Shown piece after piece: positions 52,833 through 61,456 of a stretch of 64,000 nucleotides of DNA. Below the pieces are notes generated by a model. The model saw nothing but the letters and a program-made list of their open reading frames with translations, did not search any database and was not told where the DNA came from. The stretch comes from QNYZ01 sp964577615. Its GTDB lineage: Bacteria > Desulfobacterota > Desulfobacteria > Desulfobacterales > QNYZ01. Every line of letters begins with the position of its first letter. Position 1 is the stretch's first letter. Location: NCBI GenBank assembly GCA_964577615.1, contig CAZNZW010000001.1:53041-117040 (forward strand). Reading direction: 5' to 3'. Both the position numbers and the translations under genes were made by a program.

Positions 52833-52890
52833 TTGACATTTCGGGTCGCATAATATAAACTGAACATTCGGTTAATATATTCCGGTTAAT
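52833..52890 (+). promoter_or_regulatory. Promoter and direct repeats before the tetR-aminotransferase/AOR operon
   Basis: TTGACA (52833-52838) with TAAACT at 17-bp spacing (52856-52861), or TATAAA at 15 bp (52854-52859), forms the likely promoter. Just downstream CGGTTAAT occurs twice, at 52869-52876 and 52883-52890, a direct repeat with 14-bp period. This is where a TetR-type autorepressor would bind, though TetR sites are usually inverted. Confidence 0.45.
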
Positions 52891-52913
52891 GAATTGTACA
52901 GGACAGTCATCTT

Positions 52914-53534
52914 ATGCAAAAGACCCGGGCCGGTCGCATGCGGAAAACGCAGACCGCCGAAACCCGCAAGCCTGAAATCCTTGAAAATTTTTATCAGGTG
53001 ATCATCGCCGAGGGGATCGAAGGCGCTTCCATTGGCAAGATTGCCCGGCGGATGGACATCCATCCCAGCCTGATCATTCATTATTTTAAAAACAAGAAGA
53101 ACATGACACTGGCTCTGGCCGATTTTTTAATTGAAAAATATGAGCCGCCCGAGTTTCTGGAATTTGACCATATTGCGGATATTAAAGATCGCTTTCGCGC
53201 GCTCATGGATACGATTTTTTCATTTGAATGGTCGCGGACCATCGATCCAGGCGTCCACTTCTGTTTTTATTATTTGAGTTTTCGTCACCCGGATATCCGT
53301 CAGCGCTACGAACGGATCATCCGGCGGTTCCGGGATTATCTGGTGAAGGAATTTGAAAAATACCGGCAGCAGGGCGTGGTCAAGGTGAGCGATGCCCGCG
53401 TGGCGGCCGACCTGATTGTGACCTTGATGGAGGGCCTGGAGTTCCATGCGCAGTTTCTCTCCGACGATCACCCCTTTGAGCGGTTTGCCGACCAGGCAAA
53501 GGGGCTGGCAGTCAACATGTTAACAGGCAATTAA
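52914..53534 (+). CDS. TetR-family transcriptional regulator
   Basis: 206 residues. The N-terminal helix-turn-helix reads GIEGASIGKIARRMDIHPSL followed by IIHYFKNKKNMTLALADFLI. The ligand-binding part is all-helical, with FEWSRTIDPGVHFCFYYLSF near residue 105. It is reminiscent of BetI-like members. It ends 42 bp before the aminotransferase/AOR gene with no promoter evident between, so it probably autoregulates the polyamine operon. The ligand may be a polyamine or the derived aldehyde (inference). Confidence 0.85.
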   Translation: MQKTRAGRMRKTQTAETRKPEILENFYQVIIAEGIEGASIGKIARRMDIHPSLIIHYFKNKKNMTLALADFLIEKYEPPEFLEFDHIADIKDRFRALMDTIFSFEWSRTIDPGVHFCFYYLSFRHPDIRQRYERIIRRFRDYLVKEFEKYRQQGVVKVSDARVAADLIVTLMEGLEFHAQFLSDDHPFERFADQAKGLAVNMLTGN

Positions 53535-53576
53535 TGAATAAATATCAATATAGATTGATGGGACAAGGAGCCAGTC

Positions 53577-56500
53577 ATGCGTGATTTTGACGACGATTAT
53601 ACCAGCGATTACAAGGGCCGGGAGATTGCCACGGCCGGGGAGGAAGCCCGGCAGATGGTCGATGTCATCCTTACCCCGCCCGAGGAAACATCGCGACAGG
53701 TGCGGGAAGAAGTCGCCCAGAAAACGGTCCGCAATTTTCGCGACCATATCAACAAAGGATTTCTGGCCTACCGGAAATCCGTGACCGAGGCGACCAACTT
53801 TGCCCTGACCGAATGGACGGGGAAAGGGTCGGTCCTGGTCGATGCCCTAGATCGTGAATTCCTCGATCTGCTGGGCGGATTCGGACTCTATTCGTACGGC
53901 ATCCGGCATCCCCGGATTATCGCGGCAGTCAAGGCCCAGCTCGATCGATCACCCCAATACAGCCAGGAGATGCTCGATCCACTCCGAGCCCAGCTGGCCA
54001 GGGTATTGGCGCTGTTAACGCCGGGTAAGATCCAGTATGGATTTTTCTCCAACTCGGGTACCGAGGCCGTGGAAGGGGCCATGAAGCTGGCCAAATTTTA
54101 TACCGGTAAAAAAGGATTTGTGGCCATGCTCAAGGGGTTTCATGGAAAAACCCTGGGGTCGCTGTCCCTGATGGGCAAAAAAACCTACCGCAAGCCCCTG
54201 CTGCCGCTCCTTGAAGGCGTCCGTCATGTGCCTTTTGGCGATGCCGATGCAGTGGAAGCCGTTCTGGCCGCGGCCCGGGCCGTGGGGGATGACATTGCCG
54301 CCGTGGTGGCCGAACCGGTCCAGGGGGAAGCCGGGGCCGTGGTGCCGCCGGACGAATTCTGGCCACGGCTGCGGGAAGTCTGTAATCATTACGGTGTGCT
54401 GCTCATTGCCGATGAAGTCCAGACCGGCATGGGCCGGACCGGCGAAATTTTCGGTGTGGACCACTGGAATGTGGCCCCGGATATTCTCTGCCTGGGCAAG
54501 GCCCTGGGCGGCGGTGTGGTGCCCATGTCTGCTTTCTTGTCCACCGCCAAAATCTGGGAATGCATGGAGCCCAACCCCTTTATGCATACCACCACCACCG
54601 GTGGCAATCCCCTGGCGTGTGCCGCCGCACTGGCCGCCATCACCGTACTGCTCGATGAAGATCTGGCCGGCCAGGCCAAAACCAAGGGAAAATACGTCAA
54701 AGAGCAGCTGGCTCAGCTTCAGGAACGCTACCCGGGGGTATTGGCCAAAGTCAGGGGACTGGGCCTGCTCATCGGCATGGAGTTTCCCACGGATGGCATC
54801 GGCTATAAAGTTGCGGCCGGTCTGTTTTCACGGGGTGTGCTCACCGCCGGCACATTGACCAATGCCCGCAATATCCGGTTTGAACCGGCGCTGAATATCC
54901 CGCAGAATGTCCTTGACGAAATTTTGAATCGCATCGAGGATGTTTTCAAAACCATTGAACCGTCCCGGCAGGCCACATCCGCCTATCTCCATACCGGACA
55001 GATGCTGCACGTCGATCTGTCCAGCCGCACGACCCGGACGATGCCCACCCACCCGGAATGGATCCGGGATTACATTGGCGGCTGGGGCCTCGGGGTCCGC
55101 TATTTTGTCGACCAGGTGGCCCCGGATGTGGATCCGCTCTCGGCGGATAATGCCCTGGTGCTGATGACCGGGCCCATGTGCGGCACGCTGGCGCCCACCG
55201 CCTCCCGAATGTGTCTGGTCTCCAAGTCGCCCCTCACCGGAACGATTTTTGAGTCCAATATCGGCGGGGCCTTTGGCCCGGAGCTGAAATTTGCCGGATA
55301 TGACGGCATCGTGATCACCGGTGCTGCTGATCAGCCGGTCTATCTGAAGATTGAAGACGATCAGGTCCGTATCGAAGATGCTGGCGACCTCTGGGGCAAG
55401 GGGATTTTCGATACCGAAGCCTGGCTGATCGATACCATGGGCCCCCAGGTCAAAAGTCTTTCCATCGGCCCGGCCGGAGAGAACCGGATCCCCTTTGCCT
55501 GCATCGGTTCTGACGCATATCGGCAGATGGGCCGCGGTGGCGGCGGGGCGATTTTTGGCGCCAAAAACCTCAAGTGCATTGCCGTGAAGGGGACCGGCGG
55601 GGTTCAGGTGGCGGATATCGGCAATTTCTGGGGAAAGGTTTCGGCGGCCAAGGATACGAACCTGCTCACCGAGGACAATCTCTGGGCCCAGAGCGACGGG
55701 ACCCCGGTGCTGGTTGACCTGACCAATGAACTGGGCATTCATCCCACGCGGAATTTTACCGCCGGCGTGAATCCCGACCGCCGGGGTCTCGACAGCGAGG
55801 CCATCAAATCCGTCAAAATCGGCGACCGGGCCTGTGCGTCCTGCCCCCTGGGGTGCGGAAATTTTACCTCGATGGACGGGGTGGAGCTGGAAGGGCCGGA
55901 ATACGAAACCCTCTGTCTGGGCGGGTCCAATTGCGAAATCAATGATCTCAAATCGGTGATGCAGTTTAACCGCCTGTGTGATGATGTCGGGCTCGATACC
56001 ATGTCCACCGGCAATACCATCGGACTGGCCATGGAATTGAGTGAATCGGGCCGTCATGATTTCGGCCTGGCCTTTGGGAAAGAGAAAGACTACCTGGCCG
56101 TCGTCACTGAAATGGCCTACCTTTCCACGGACCGGGGCCGGGATCTGGCGCTGGGGGCCGCCCGGCTGGCCGATAAATACGATGCCAGAGAAGCCGTGGC
56201 CCATGCCAAGGGCCTTGAAATGCCCGCCTACGATCCCAGGGGAAATTACGGGATGGGGCTGGCCTATGCCACCAGCGAACGGGGGGCCTGCCACCTGCGG
56301 GCTTTTACCATCACCGCAGATGATCCGTTCAAGGTCCAGGATCTGGTCGGTGATGTGATCGAAAACCAGAACAGCAATGCCGTTAAGTGGTGCATGTGCT
56401 TCTGTGATTTCTGGGGGTCGGTGGACACGACGATCATGGCGGAACTGCTGACCACCGGATGGGGTCGGCAGGTGTCGGCTGATGATCTCGACAAAACCGG

Positions 56501-56759
56501 CGAGCGGGTCTGGAACCTGATCCGGTTATACAACCTGGCCGCCGGATTTACCGCGGCTGATGATGTTTTGTCGGAGAAAATGGCCACAAAAGCGCTGAAG
56601 GACGGTCCCCATGACGGGCGCGTTTTCAGTGCCGAGATCCTGGAAGAGATGAAGGCCCGCTACTACTATCTGCGAAGATGGGATGAAGAGGGGCGGCCCC
56701 GGCAAGAAAAATTGCAGGAACTGGGGATGAGCGCCCTGTCACTGGCCAGTACCGATTGA
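53577..56759 (+). CDS. Fusion of a putrescine-type class III aminotransferase and an aldehyde:ferredoxin oxidoreductase
   Basis: 1060 residues in one frame behind AAGGAG. Residues about 1-460 are a PLP-dependent class III aminotransferase closest in pattern to putrescine aminotransferase YgjG: NFRDHINKGFLAYRKS, GFFSNSGTEAVEGAMKLAKF, IADEVQTGMGRTG and the PLP lysine Lys308 in ILCLGKALGGG. After a 15-residue linker, residues about 475-1060 are an AOR (tungsten/molybdenum bis-pyranopterin enzyme): YIGGWGLGVRYFVDQ, GPMCGTLAPTASRMCL and the [4Fe-4S] cysteines Cys753, Cys756, Cys760 (CASCPLGC). The fourth ligand is at or near Cys943 (CMCFCDFWG). The first half would make an omega-amino aldehyde and the second oxidise it with ferredoxin. 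No frameshift or gap lies in the junction. Confidence 0.92.
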   Translation: MRDFDDDYTSDYKGREIATAGEEARQMVDVILTPPEETSRQVREEVAQKTVRNFRDHINKGFLAYRKSVTEATNFALTEWTGKGSVLVDALDREFLDLLGGFGLYSYGIRHPRIIAAVKAQLDRSPQYSQEMLDPLRAQLARVLALLTPGKIQYGFFSNSGTEAVEGAMKLAKFYTGKKGFVAMLKGFHGKTLGSLSLMGKKTYRKPLLPLLEGVRHVPFGDADAVEAVLAAARAVGDDIAAVVAEPVQGEAGAVVPPDEFWPRLREVCNHYGVLLIADEVQTGMGRTGEIFGVDHWNVAPDILCLGKALGGGVVPMSAFLSTAKIWECMEPNPFMHTTTTGGNPLACAAALAAITVLLDEDLAGQAKTKGKYVKEQLAQLQERYPGVLAKVRGLGLLIGMEFPTDGIGYKVAAGLFSRGVLTAGTLTNARNIRFEPALNIPQNVLDEILNRIEDVFKTIEPSRQATSAYLHTGQMLHVDLSSRTTRTMPTHPEWIRDYIGGWGLGVRYFVDQVAPDVDPLSADNALVLMTGPMCGTLAPTASRMCLVSKSPLTGTIFESNIGGAFGPELKFAGYDGIVITGAADQPVYLKIEDDQVRIEDAGDLWGKGIFDTEAWLIDTMGPQVKSLSIGPAGENRIPFACIGSDAYRQMGRGGGGAIFGAKNLKCIAVKGTGGVQVADIGNFWGKVSAAKDTNLLTEDNLWAQSDGTPVLVDLTNELGIHPTRNFTAGVNPDRRGLDSEAIKSVKIGDRACASCPLGCGNFTSMDGVELEGPEYETLCLGGSNCEINDLKSVMQFNRLCDDVGLDTMSTGNTIGLAMELSESGRHDFGLAFGKEKDYLAVVTEMAYLSTDRGRDLALGAARLADKYDAREAVAHAKGLEMPAYDPRGNYGMGLAYATSERGACHLRAFTITADDPFKVQDLVGDVIENQNSNAVKWCMCFCDFWGSVDTTIMAELLTTGWGRQVSADDLDKTGERVWNLIRLYNLAAGFTAADDVLSEKMATKALKDGPHDGRVFSAEILEEMKARYYYLRRWDEEGRPRQEKLQELGMSALSLASTD

Positions 56760-56846
56760 CATTTGCTGACGGTGCCGGACCGCGTAGAACTCAAATGATC
56801 TTCAACTTCAATATAAAAAAATATTCAATGTAAACGGAGGAACAAA

Positions 56847-57547
56847 ATGGAAAAACACCTTTTGGCGATCCCCAACCGGTGCACAGGGTGCAACCGGTGC
56901 ACCTACGCCTGCAGCGCGGTGAAAGAGGGGATGTTTATGCCATCCAGGGCTCGTTTATCCGTTAATAATTTTCCCCNNNNNNNNNNNNNNNNNNNNNNNN
57001 NNNNNNNNNNNNNNNNNNNNNNNNNNNNNNNNNNNNNNNNNNNNNNNNNNNNNNNNNNNNNNNNNNNNNNNNNNNNAAAGAGGGGATGTTTATGCCATCC
57101 AGGGCTCGTTTATCCGTTAATAATTTTCCCCATCAGGGGTATTCCGTTCCCAACATCTGCTTTCAATGTTCCCGGCCGGATTGCCTGAGCGCCTGCCCGG
57201 CCGGGGCGATCGTTAGAAACGAACGCGGCGTGGTCGTGGTTGAAAGTGGAAAGTGTACAGGTTGCGGTGATTGTGTGGACGCCTGCGCGTACGGGATGAT
57301 CGAGCAGTACGCATCCGGGATCGCCTATAAATGCGACCTGTGCGGAGGGGATCCGGCCTGTGTGGGAGAATGCCACTTCGGGGCGCTGGTATTTAAGGCC
57401 CCGGATAAAATTTCCCGGAAGCTGCGGGGACAGCAGATGCAACAGCGAAGTAAAGAGGGAACGGCCGCGGAGAAACGCCGGGCGCTGGCTGAGAATATCT
57501 TAACGGGCGCTGTCCGGGTACCGCGAACCACCAATTATATGGGATGA
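56847..57547 (+). CDS. Four-cluster ferredoxin-like partner of the AOR (spans an assembly gap)
   Basis: Collapsed length 181 residues, with GGAGG before the ATG. Sixteen cysteines are set for four [4Fe-4S] clusters: CTGCNRCTYAC at 12-22, CFQCSRPDCLSACP, CTGCGDCVDACAYG and CDLCGGDPACVGEC. There is no signal peptide, so it is cytoplasmic, as AOR partners are. It lies 87 bp after the fusion gene and probably accepts its electrons and passes them to ferredoxin or a membrane complex. Confidence 0.9.
56922..57131. other. Scaffold gap with duplicated 55-bp flanks
   Basis: 56922-56976 and 57077-57131 are identical around exactly 100 N. Collapsing them restores the ferredoxin frame. Confidence 0.95.
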
Positions 57548-57664
57548 GGAGTATACGGGATCATGGGCGGTGGAGAGCCGCTTTTCAAGCCGTTTGCCTG
57601 AAAGATATATTTGCAGTATAGACGATTCAGCACTATTTATCATTGACCAAAGGGATGGCCTCCC

Positions 57665-58624
57665 ATGAAAGATAACGATATGACCGCCGCATCCACCGTG
57701 TCCCCCCTGGGGCCGGTCGAAGGCCACATGCCGTACACGGGGATTGCCACGTTTGCCGGCTATCCGTTGTGGTCGCCGAAACAACAGGTTGACACCGCTG
57801 TTCTGGGCGTGCCCTATGACGAGGGAACCACCTATCGGCCGGGCGCCCGCTTCGGTCCGCGGGCCATCCGAAATGCATCCATGTTTTATACCTATGAGGG
57901 ACAGGACGACCGGTTCTACGATGCCGACCGGGACCGCTGGATGCTGGCCGGGAAAACCATTGCCGATGCGGGAGACGTGGCCATTGAGCCGCTTTACCTT
58001 GAAAAGAACCAGGCCGCCACGACCCGGGCGGTGGCATCCATCCTGAAGTCCGGTGCGGTGCCGGCGGTCATCGGCGGGGACCACTCCATTACGCATCCAG
58101 TGGTCCGGGCATTTAAGCAAAAGAAGTTTCATTACGTTCATCTGGATACCCATGCGGATTGCGACCGGATTTTCGGCAGTGGCGATACCCACGGCAGTCC
58201 CGTGGCCCGCATCATGGAAGAAGGTCTGGCCCGATCCATCACGATTCTCGGTATCCGCGGGCTGACCAATTCCGGCCATGATGTTGCCTGGGCCCGGAAG
58301 CAGGGGGTGCGGATCGTTACGGCCCGGGAACTGCGGGAGGGGCGGGTGGCTGCCGATCCCGAATTCTTTCCGGACGGCAACTACTACCTGAGCCTGGATA
58401 TTGATTTCTTTGATCCGTCCGTGGCACCGGGAACCGGCACGCCCGAACCGGGCGGCCTGTTTTTTCCTGATTTTTCGGATCTGGTCCATGTCATTTCCGG
58501 CCGGGGCCGCATCATTGGGTTTGATGTGGTGGAAGTGAGCCCGTTCACAGACAACAAGAGCGAGGCGACCGCGCATCTGGCCGCCCGATGTGTGCTGGAG
58601 CTGATGAGCGGGGCGCTGGATTAA
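57665..58624 (+). CDS. speB: Agmatinase-type ureohydrolase
   Basis: 319 residues, usual length. Manganese ligands: GGDHSITHPV, LDTHADCD (DAHxD in most relatives, here DTHAD with all ligands kept) and SLDIDFFDPSVAPGTGTPEP. Glu in DVVEVSPFTD completes the site. It releases urea from a guanidino compound; with PotABCD and the putrescine-type aminotransferase beside it, agmatine to putrescine is the best guess. Guanidinobutyrate or another guanidine is possible. Confidence 0.85.
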   Translation: MKDNDMTAASTVSPLGPVEGHMPYTGIATFAGYPLWSPKQQVDTAVLGVPYDEGTTYRPGARFGPRAIRNASMFYTYEGQDDRFYDADRDRWMLAGKTIADAGDVAIEPLYLEKNQAATTRAVASILKSGAVPAVIGGDHSITHPVVRAFKQKKFHYVHLDTHADCDRIFGSGDTHGSPVARIMEEGLARSITILGIRGLTNSGHDVAWARKQGVRIVTARELREGRVAADPEFFPDGNYYLSLDIDFFDPSVAPGTGTPEPGGLFFPDFSDLVHVISGRGRIIGFDVVEVSPFTDNKSEATAHLAARCVLELMSGALD

Positions 58625-58703
58625 ATCCACCGGCAGTTGACGCGGGCCCGGATCTGCCCGGTCTGCCGGCAAACCGGACAACCTGAACCTGGAAGCAGAG
58701 ACC

Positions 58704-59741
58704 ATGAGCAAACAACAGAAAGATTTGAGTATTCGCGGTGTCAACAAGCGATTTGGAGACGTCCACGCGGTTGACAATGTCAGCATGGAGGTACCGGCCG
58801 GAGAATTTTTTACCCTGCTGGGACCGTCGGGCTGCGGTAAAACCACGCTGCTGCGCATCATCGCCGGCCTGGAACTGCCCGACAGCGGGCAGATTCTCCT
58901 GGGCGGGGAAGATATTACCGCCCTGCCCGCCACCAAACGTCAGGTCAACACGGTTTTCCAGAGTTATGCGCTTTTTCCCCACCTGACGGTTTTCGAAAAT
59001 GTCGCCTTTGGTCTGCGGTCGCGCAGGTTTCCCAACGATGAAATTACCCAGCGGGTGGCCCGCCGCCTGGAGATGCTTGGCCTGGAGGCAATGAGTCAGC
59101 GCCGCCCTGATCAGCTGTCGGGGGGCCAGAAACAGCGGGTGGCCCTGGCCCGGGCCCTGGTCAATGAGCCCGATGTTCTGCTCCTTGACGAACCGATGTC
59201 CGCCCTGGACGCCAAGCTGCGGGCCCAGGTCCAGGTGGAGCTCCGAAGGCTGCAGCAGAAACTGGGCGGGACTTTTATCCTGGTGACCCATGACCAGGAC
59301 GAAGCCCTGATTGTCTCCGATCGGATCGCCGTCATGCGCGATGGGCGGGTGATTCAGTACGGCACGCCGGAAGAGGTCTACGACCTGCCCGAGTCCCGGT
59401 TCGTGGCGGAATTTCTCGGCGCGGCGAATCTGCTCAAGGGGACGGCCGGAGACAGCGGCCTTCAGACGGAGATCGGTTTTCTGAAACTGGAAAAGACGCC
59501 GCCCTGGACCGAGGGGACCGTGGCTATCCGGCCCGAATGGATTCGCATCCACGATGAGATGCCGGAAGTCAACGGTATCCAGGCCACGATCCGGGAGGTG
59601 ATTTACCGGGGATCTGATTTTGACCTCTGGCTCGATCCCGGCCCGATTCGGGTCCGGACCAATACCTACAGAAACTTCAAGGTGGGAGATACGCTCTGGC
59701 TAGAACTGGCACCCGATGAACTGGTGGTCTTAAATGAGTAA
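58704..59741 (+). CDS. potA: Spermidine/putrescine ABC importer ATPase
   Basis: 345 residues. Walker A GPSGCGKTT, Q loop VFQSYALFPHL, signature LSGGQKQRVALARAL, Walker B LLLDEPMSALDAKLR and switch His in VTHDQDEAL. A C-terminal TOBE domain (about 250-345) is typical of PotA. Overlaps potB by 8 bp. Confidence 0.92.
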   Translation: MSKQQKDLSIRGVNKRFGDVHAVDNVSMEVPAGEFFTLLGPSGCGKTTLLRIIAGLELPDSGQILLGGEDITALPATKRQVNTVFQSYALFPHLTVFENVAFGLRSRRFPNDEITQRVARRLEMLGLEAMSQRRPDQLSGGQKQRVALARALVNEPDVLLLDEPMSALDAKLRAQVQVELRRLQQKLGGTFILVTHDQDEALIVSDRIAVMRDGRVIQYGTPEEVYDLPESRFVAEFLGAANLLKGTAGDSGLQTEIGFLKLEKTPPWTEGTVAIRPEWIRIHDEMPEVNGIQATIREVIYRGSDFDLWLDPGPIRVRTNTYRNFKVGDTLWLELAPDELVVLNE

Positions 59742-60639
59742 ACTACTTGTCTGGTATGGCGAACTGACGACCAGCCGGCGTCTGACAAAAAGGGGGCTCC
59801 TTTTTTTAAGCCCGGGGATGCTCTGGCTGATGATTTTTCTGGTCCTGCCGGGGCTGGTCCTGGTGATTGCAAGCTTTGCCAGCCGGGGGGCGTATGGCGA
59901 ACTGGTCTGGCAGTTCAGCCTGGAAAACTACAAGCGCCTGGCCGGATTCGGCATCTTCGGCTGGACACCGGACTACCTGATGATCGTCTGGCGGTCGGTC
60001 TGGGTGGCGTTTGTTACCACGGTCATATCGGTGCTGCTTTCCTATCCGCTCTGCTTTTTTATCAGCAGCCGCCCGGAACGCACGCGCTACCTGTGGCTGA
60101 CCCTGGTCATCATTCCGTTCTGGACCAATATGGTGATTCGGGCCTACGCCTGGTTTCTCATCCTGGCGCCGGAGCTGCCCGTGGCCAAGCTGGCCGCTTT
60201 CTTCGGGTTTGTCGCCCCTGGATCACCGCTCTATCCCAGCGTTTTTGCCGTTTACCTGGGCATGGTGTCCATGTTTCTGCCATTCGTGACCCTGCCGCTT
60301 TATTCCAGCGTCGAGCGGATCGACTGGAATCTGGTGGAGGCGGCCCAGGACCTGTATGCCTCCCGGGTCCGGGTCTTCATGCAGGCCATTTTACCCCAGA
60401 CCCTGCCGGGACTGTCTGTTGGCGTTATTTTAACTTTCGTGCCCGCCATGGGGATGTTTGTGGTGCCCGATCTACTCGGCGGCGCCAAGTACATGCTGGT
60501 CGGGAATCTGATTCAGCAGCAGTTTGGTTCCAGCCGGGACTGGGCCTTTGGCGCGGCGATCAGCATCGGCCTGATGATACTGACGATGTTCAGCCTTTAT
60601 CTTTACCGACGCAAAAACAAGGGGGTTGATATCCTATGA
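59734..60639 (+). CDS. potB: Spermidine/putrescine ABC importer permease
   Basis: 301 residues, six membrane segments. The N-terminal segment is FLSPGMLWLMIFLVLPGLVL. The docking EAA loop is near residues 205-225 (LVEAAQDLYASRVRVFMQAI). FIPAMGMF-like VPAMGMFVVPDLLGG is characteristic of PotB. Overlaps potC by 4 bp. Confidence 0.92.
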   Translation: MSKLLVWYGELTTSRRLTKRGLLFLSPGMLWLMIFLVLPGLVLVIASFASRGAYGELVWQFSLENYKRLAGFGIFGWTPDYLMIVWRSVWVAFVTTVISVLLSYPLCFFISSRPERTRYLWLTLVIIPFWTNMVIRAYAWFLILAPELPVAKLAAFFGFVAPGSPLYPSVFAVYLGMVSMFLPFVTLPLYSSVERIDWNLVEAAQDLYASRVRVFMQAILPQTLPGLSVGVILTFVPAMGMFVVPDLLGGAKYMLVGNLIQQQFGSSRDWAFGAAISIGLMILTMFSLYLYRRKNKGVDIL

Positions 60640-61436
60640 ACCGTTCCCATCCCCTCATCGTTTCCCTGGCCATGTGTACCATGGGGTTCCTGTACCTTCC
60701 TCTGGTGGCCGTGGCGGTTTTCTCGGTCAATGCCACCAAGTACGGCCTCGTGTGGCGCGGGTTTACCCTGAAATGGTATATTAAACTGTTTTCCAACGAA
60801 TTGATCCTGACGGCCGCCTGGAATACGCTGGTGCTGGCCGTGGTTTCCACGGTTATCGCTACGGTTCTAGGGACGATCCTGGCCATCGGCATGGATCGCT
60901 TTCCCTGGTCGGGTCGCACAAATACCACGCTTGATCTGCTCCTGCACCTGCCCGTGGTGATTCCGGATATTATTCTGGCCGCGTCGCTGGTCATCGCTTT
61001 CGGGCTGCTGCGGGCGGTGTCTACGATCTTTGAACCGGGGTTGATCAATATGATTATCGGTCATATCACCTTCCAGGTGGCCTTTGTGGCTCTGGTCGTG
61101 CGCAGCCGCCTGGTCAGCCTGGGACGGGATGTGGAGGAAGCGGCCCGGGATCTGTTTGCCGATACCGGATATCTGCTGCGGCACGTTACCCTGCCGCTGC
61201 TGCTGCCGGGGATTGTCGCCGGCGGCATGCTGGCTTTTACCCTCTCTCTGGACGATTTTGTCATCAGCTTTTTTACCGCCGGCCCCGAGTCGGTGACTCT
61301 GCCGCTCTATATCTTTGCCGCCGTGCGGCGCGGCGTTACTCCGCAGATCCATGCGCTTTCCACCCTGGTGTTGTTGATCACCATTGTGCTGATTGTCGGG
61401 GTTGAGCGCGTGACCCGGAAAGCGGAAAATAAATAA
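60636..61436 (+). CDS. potC: Spermidine/putrescine ABC importer permease
   Basis: 266 residues, six membrane segments. The docking loop is DVEEAARDLFADTGYLLRHV, and the PotC landmark LSLDDFVISFFTAGP is present. Pairs with PotB. Confidence 0.93.
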   Translation: MNRSHPLIVSLAMCTMGFLYLPLVAVAVFSVNATKYGLVWRGFTLKWYIKLFSNELILTAAWNTLVLAVVSTVIATVLGTILAIGMDRFPWSGRTNTTLDLLLHLPVVIPDIILAASLVIAFGLLRAVSTIFEPGLINMIIGHITFQVAFVALVVRSRLVSLGRDVEEAARDLFADTGYLLRHVTLPLLLPGIVAGGMLAFTLSLDDFVISFFTAGPESVTLPLYIFAAVRRGVTPQIHALSTLVLLITIVLIVGVERVTRKAENK

Positions 61437-61456
61437 CCCCCAAAAAGAGGAGAAGA

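Noticed and set aside
54828..56294. Long minus-strand open frame opposite the AOR domain
   Set aside because: Antisense to a gene with intact cluster and pterin motifs; no ribosome site or recognisable domain.
57500..58936. Long minus-strand open frame opposite speB
   Set aside because: Covers the agmatinase gene and adjacent intergenic DNA; the sense frame has all metal-ligand motifs.
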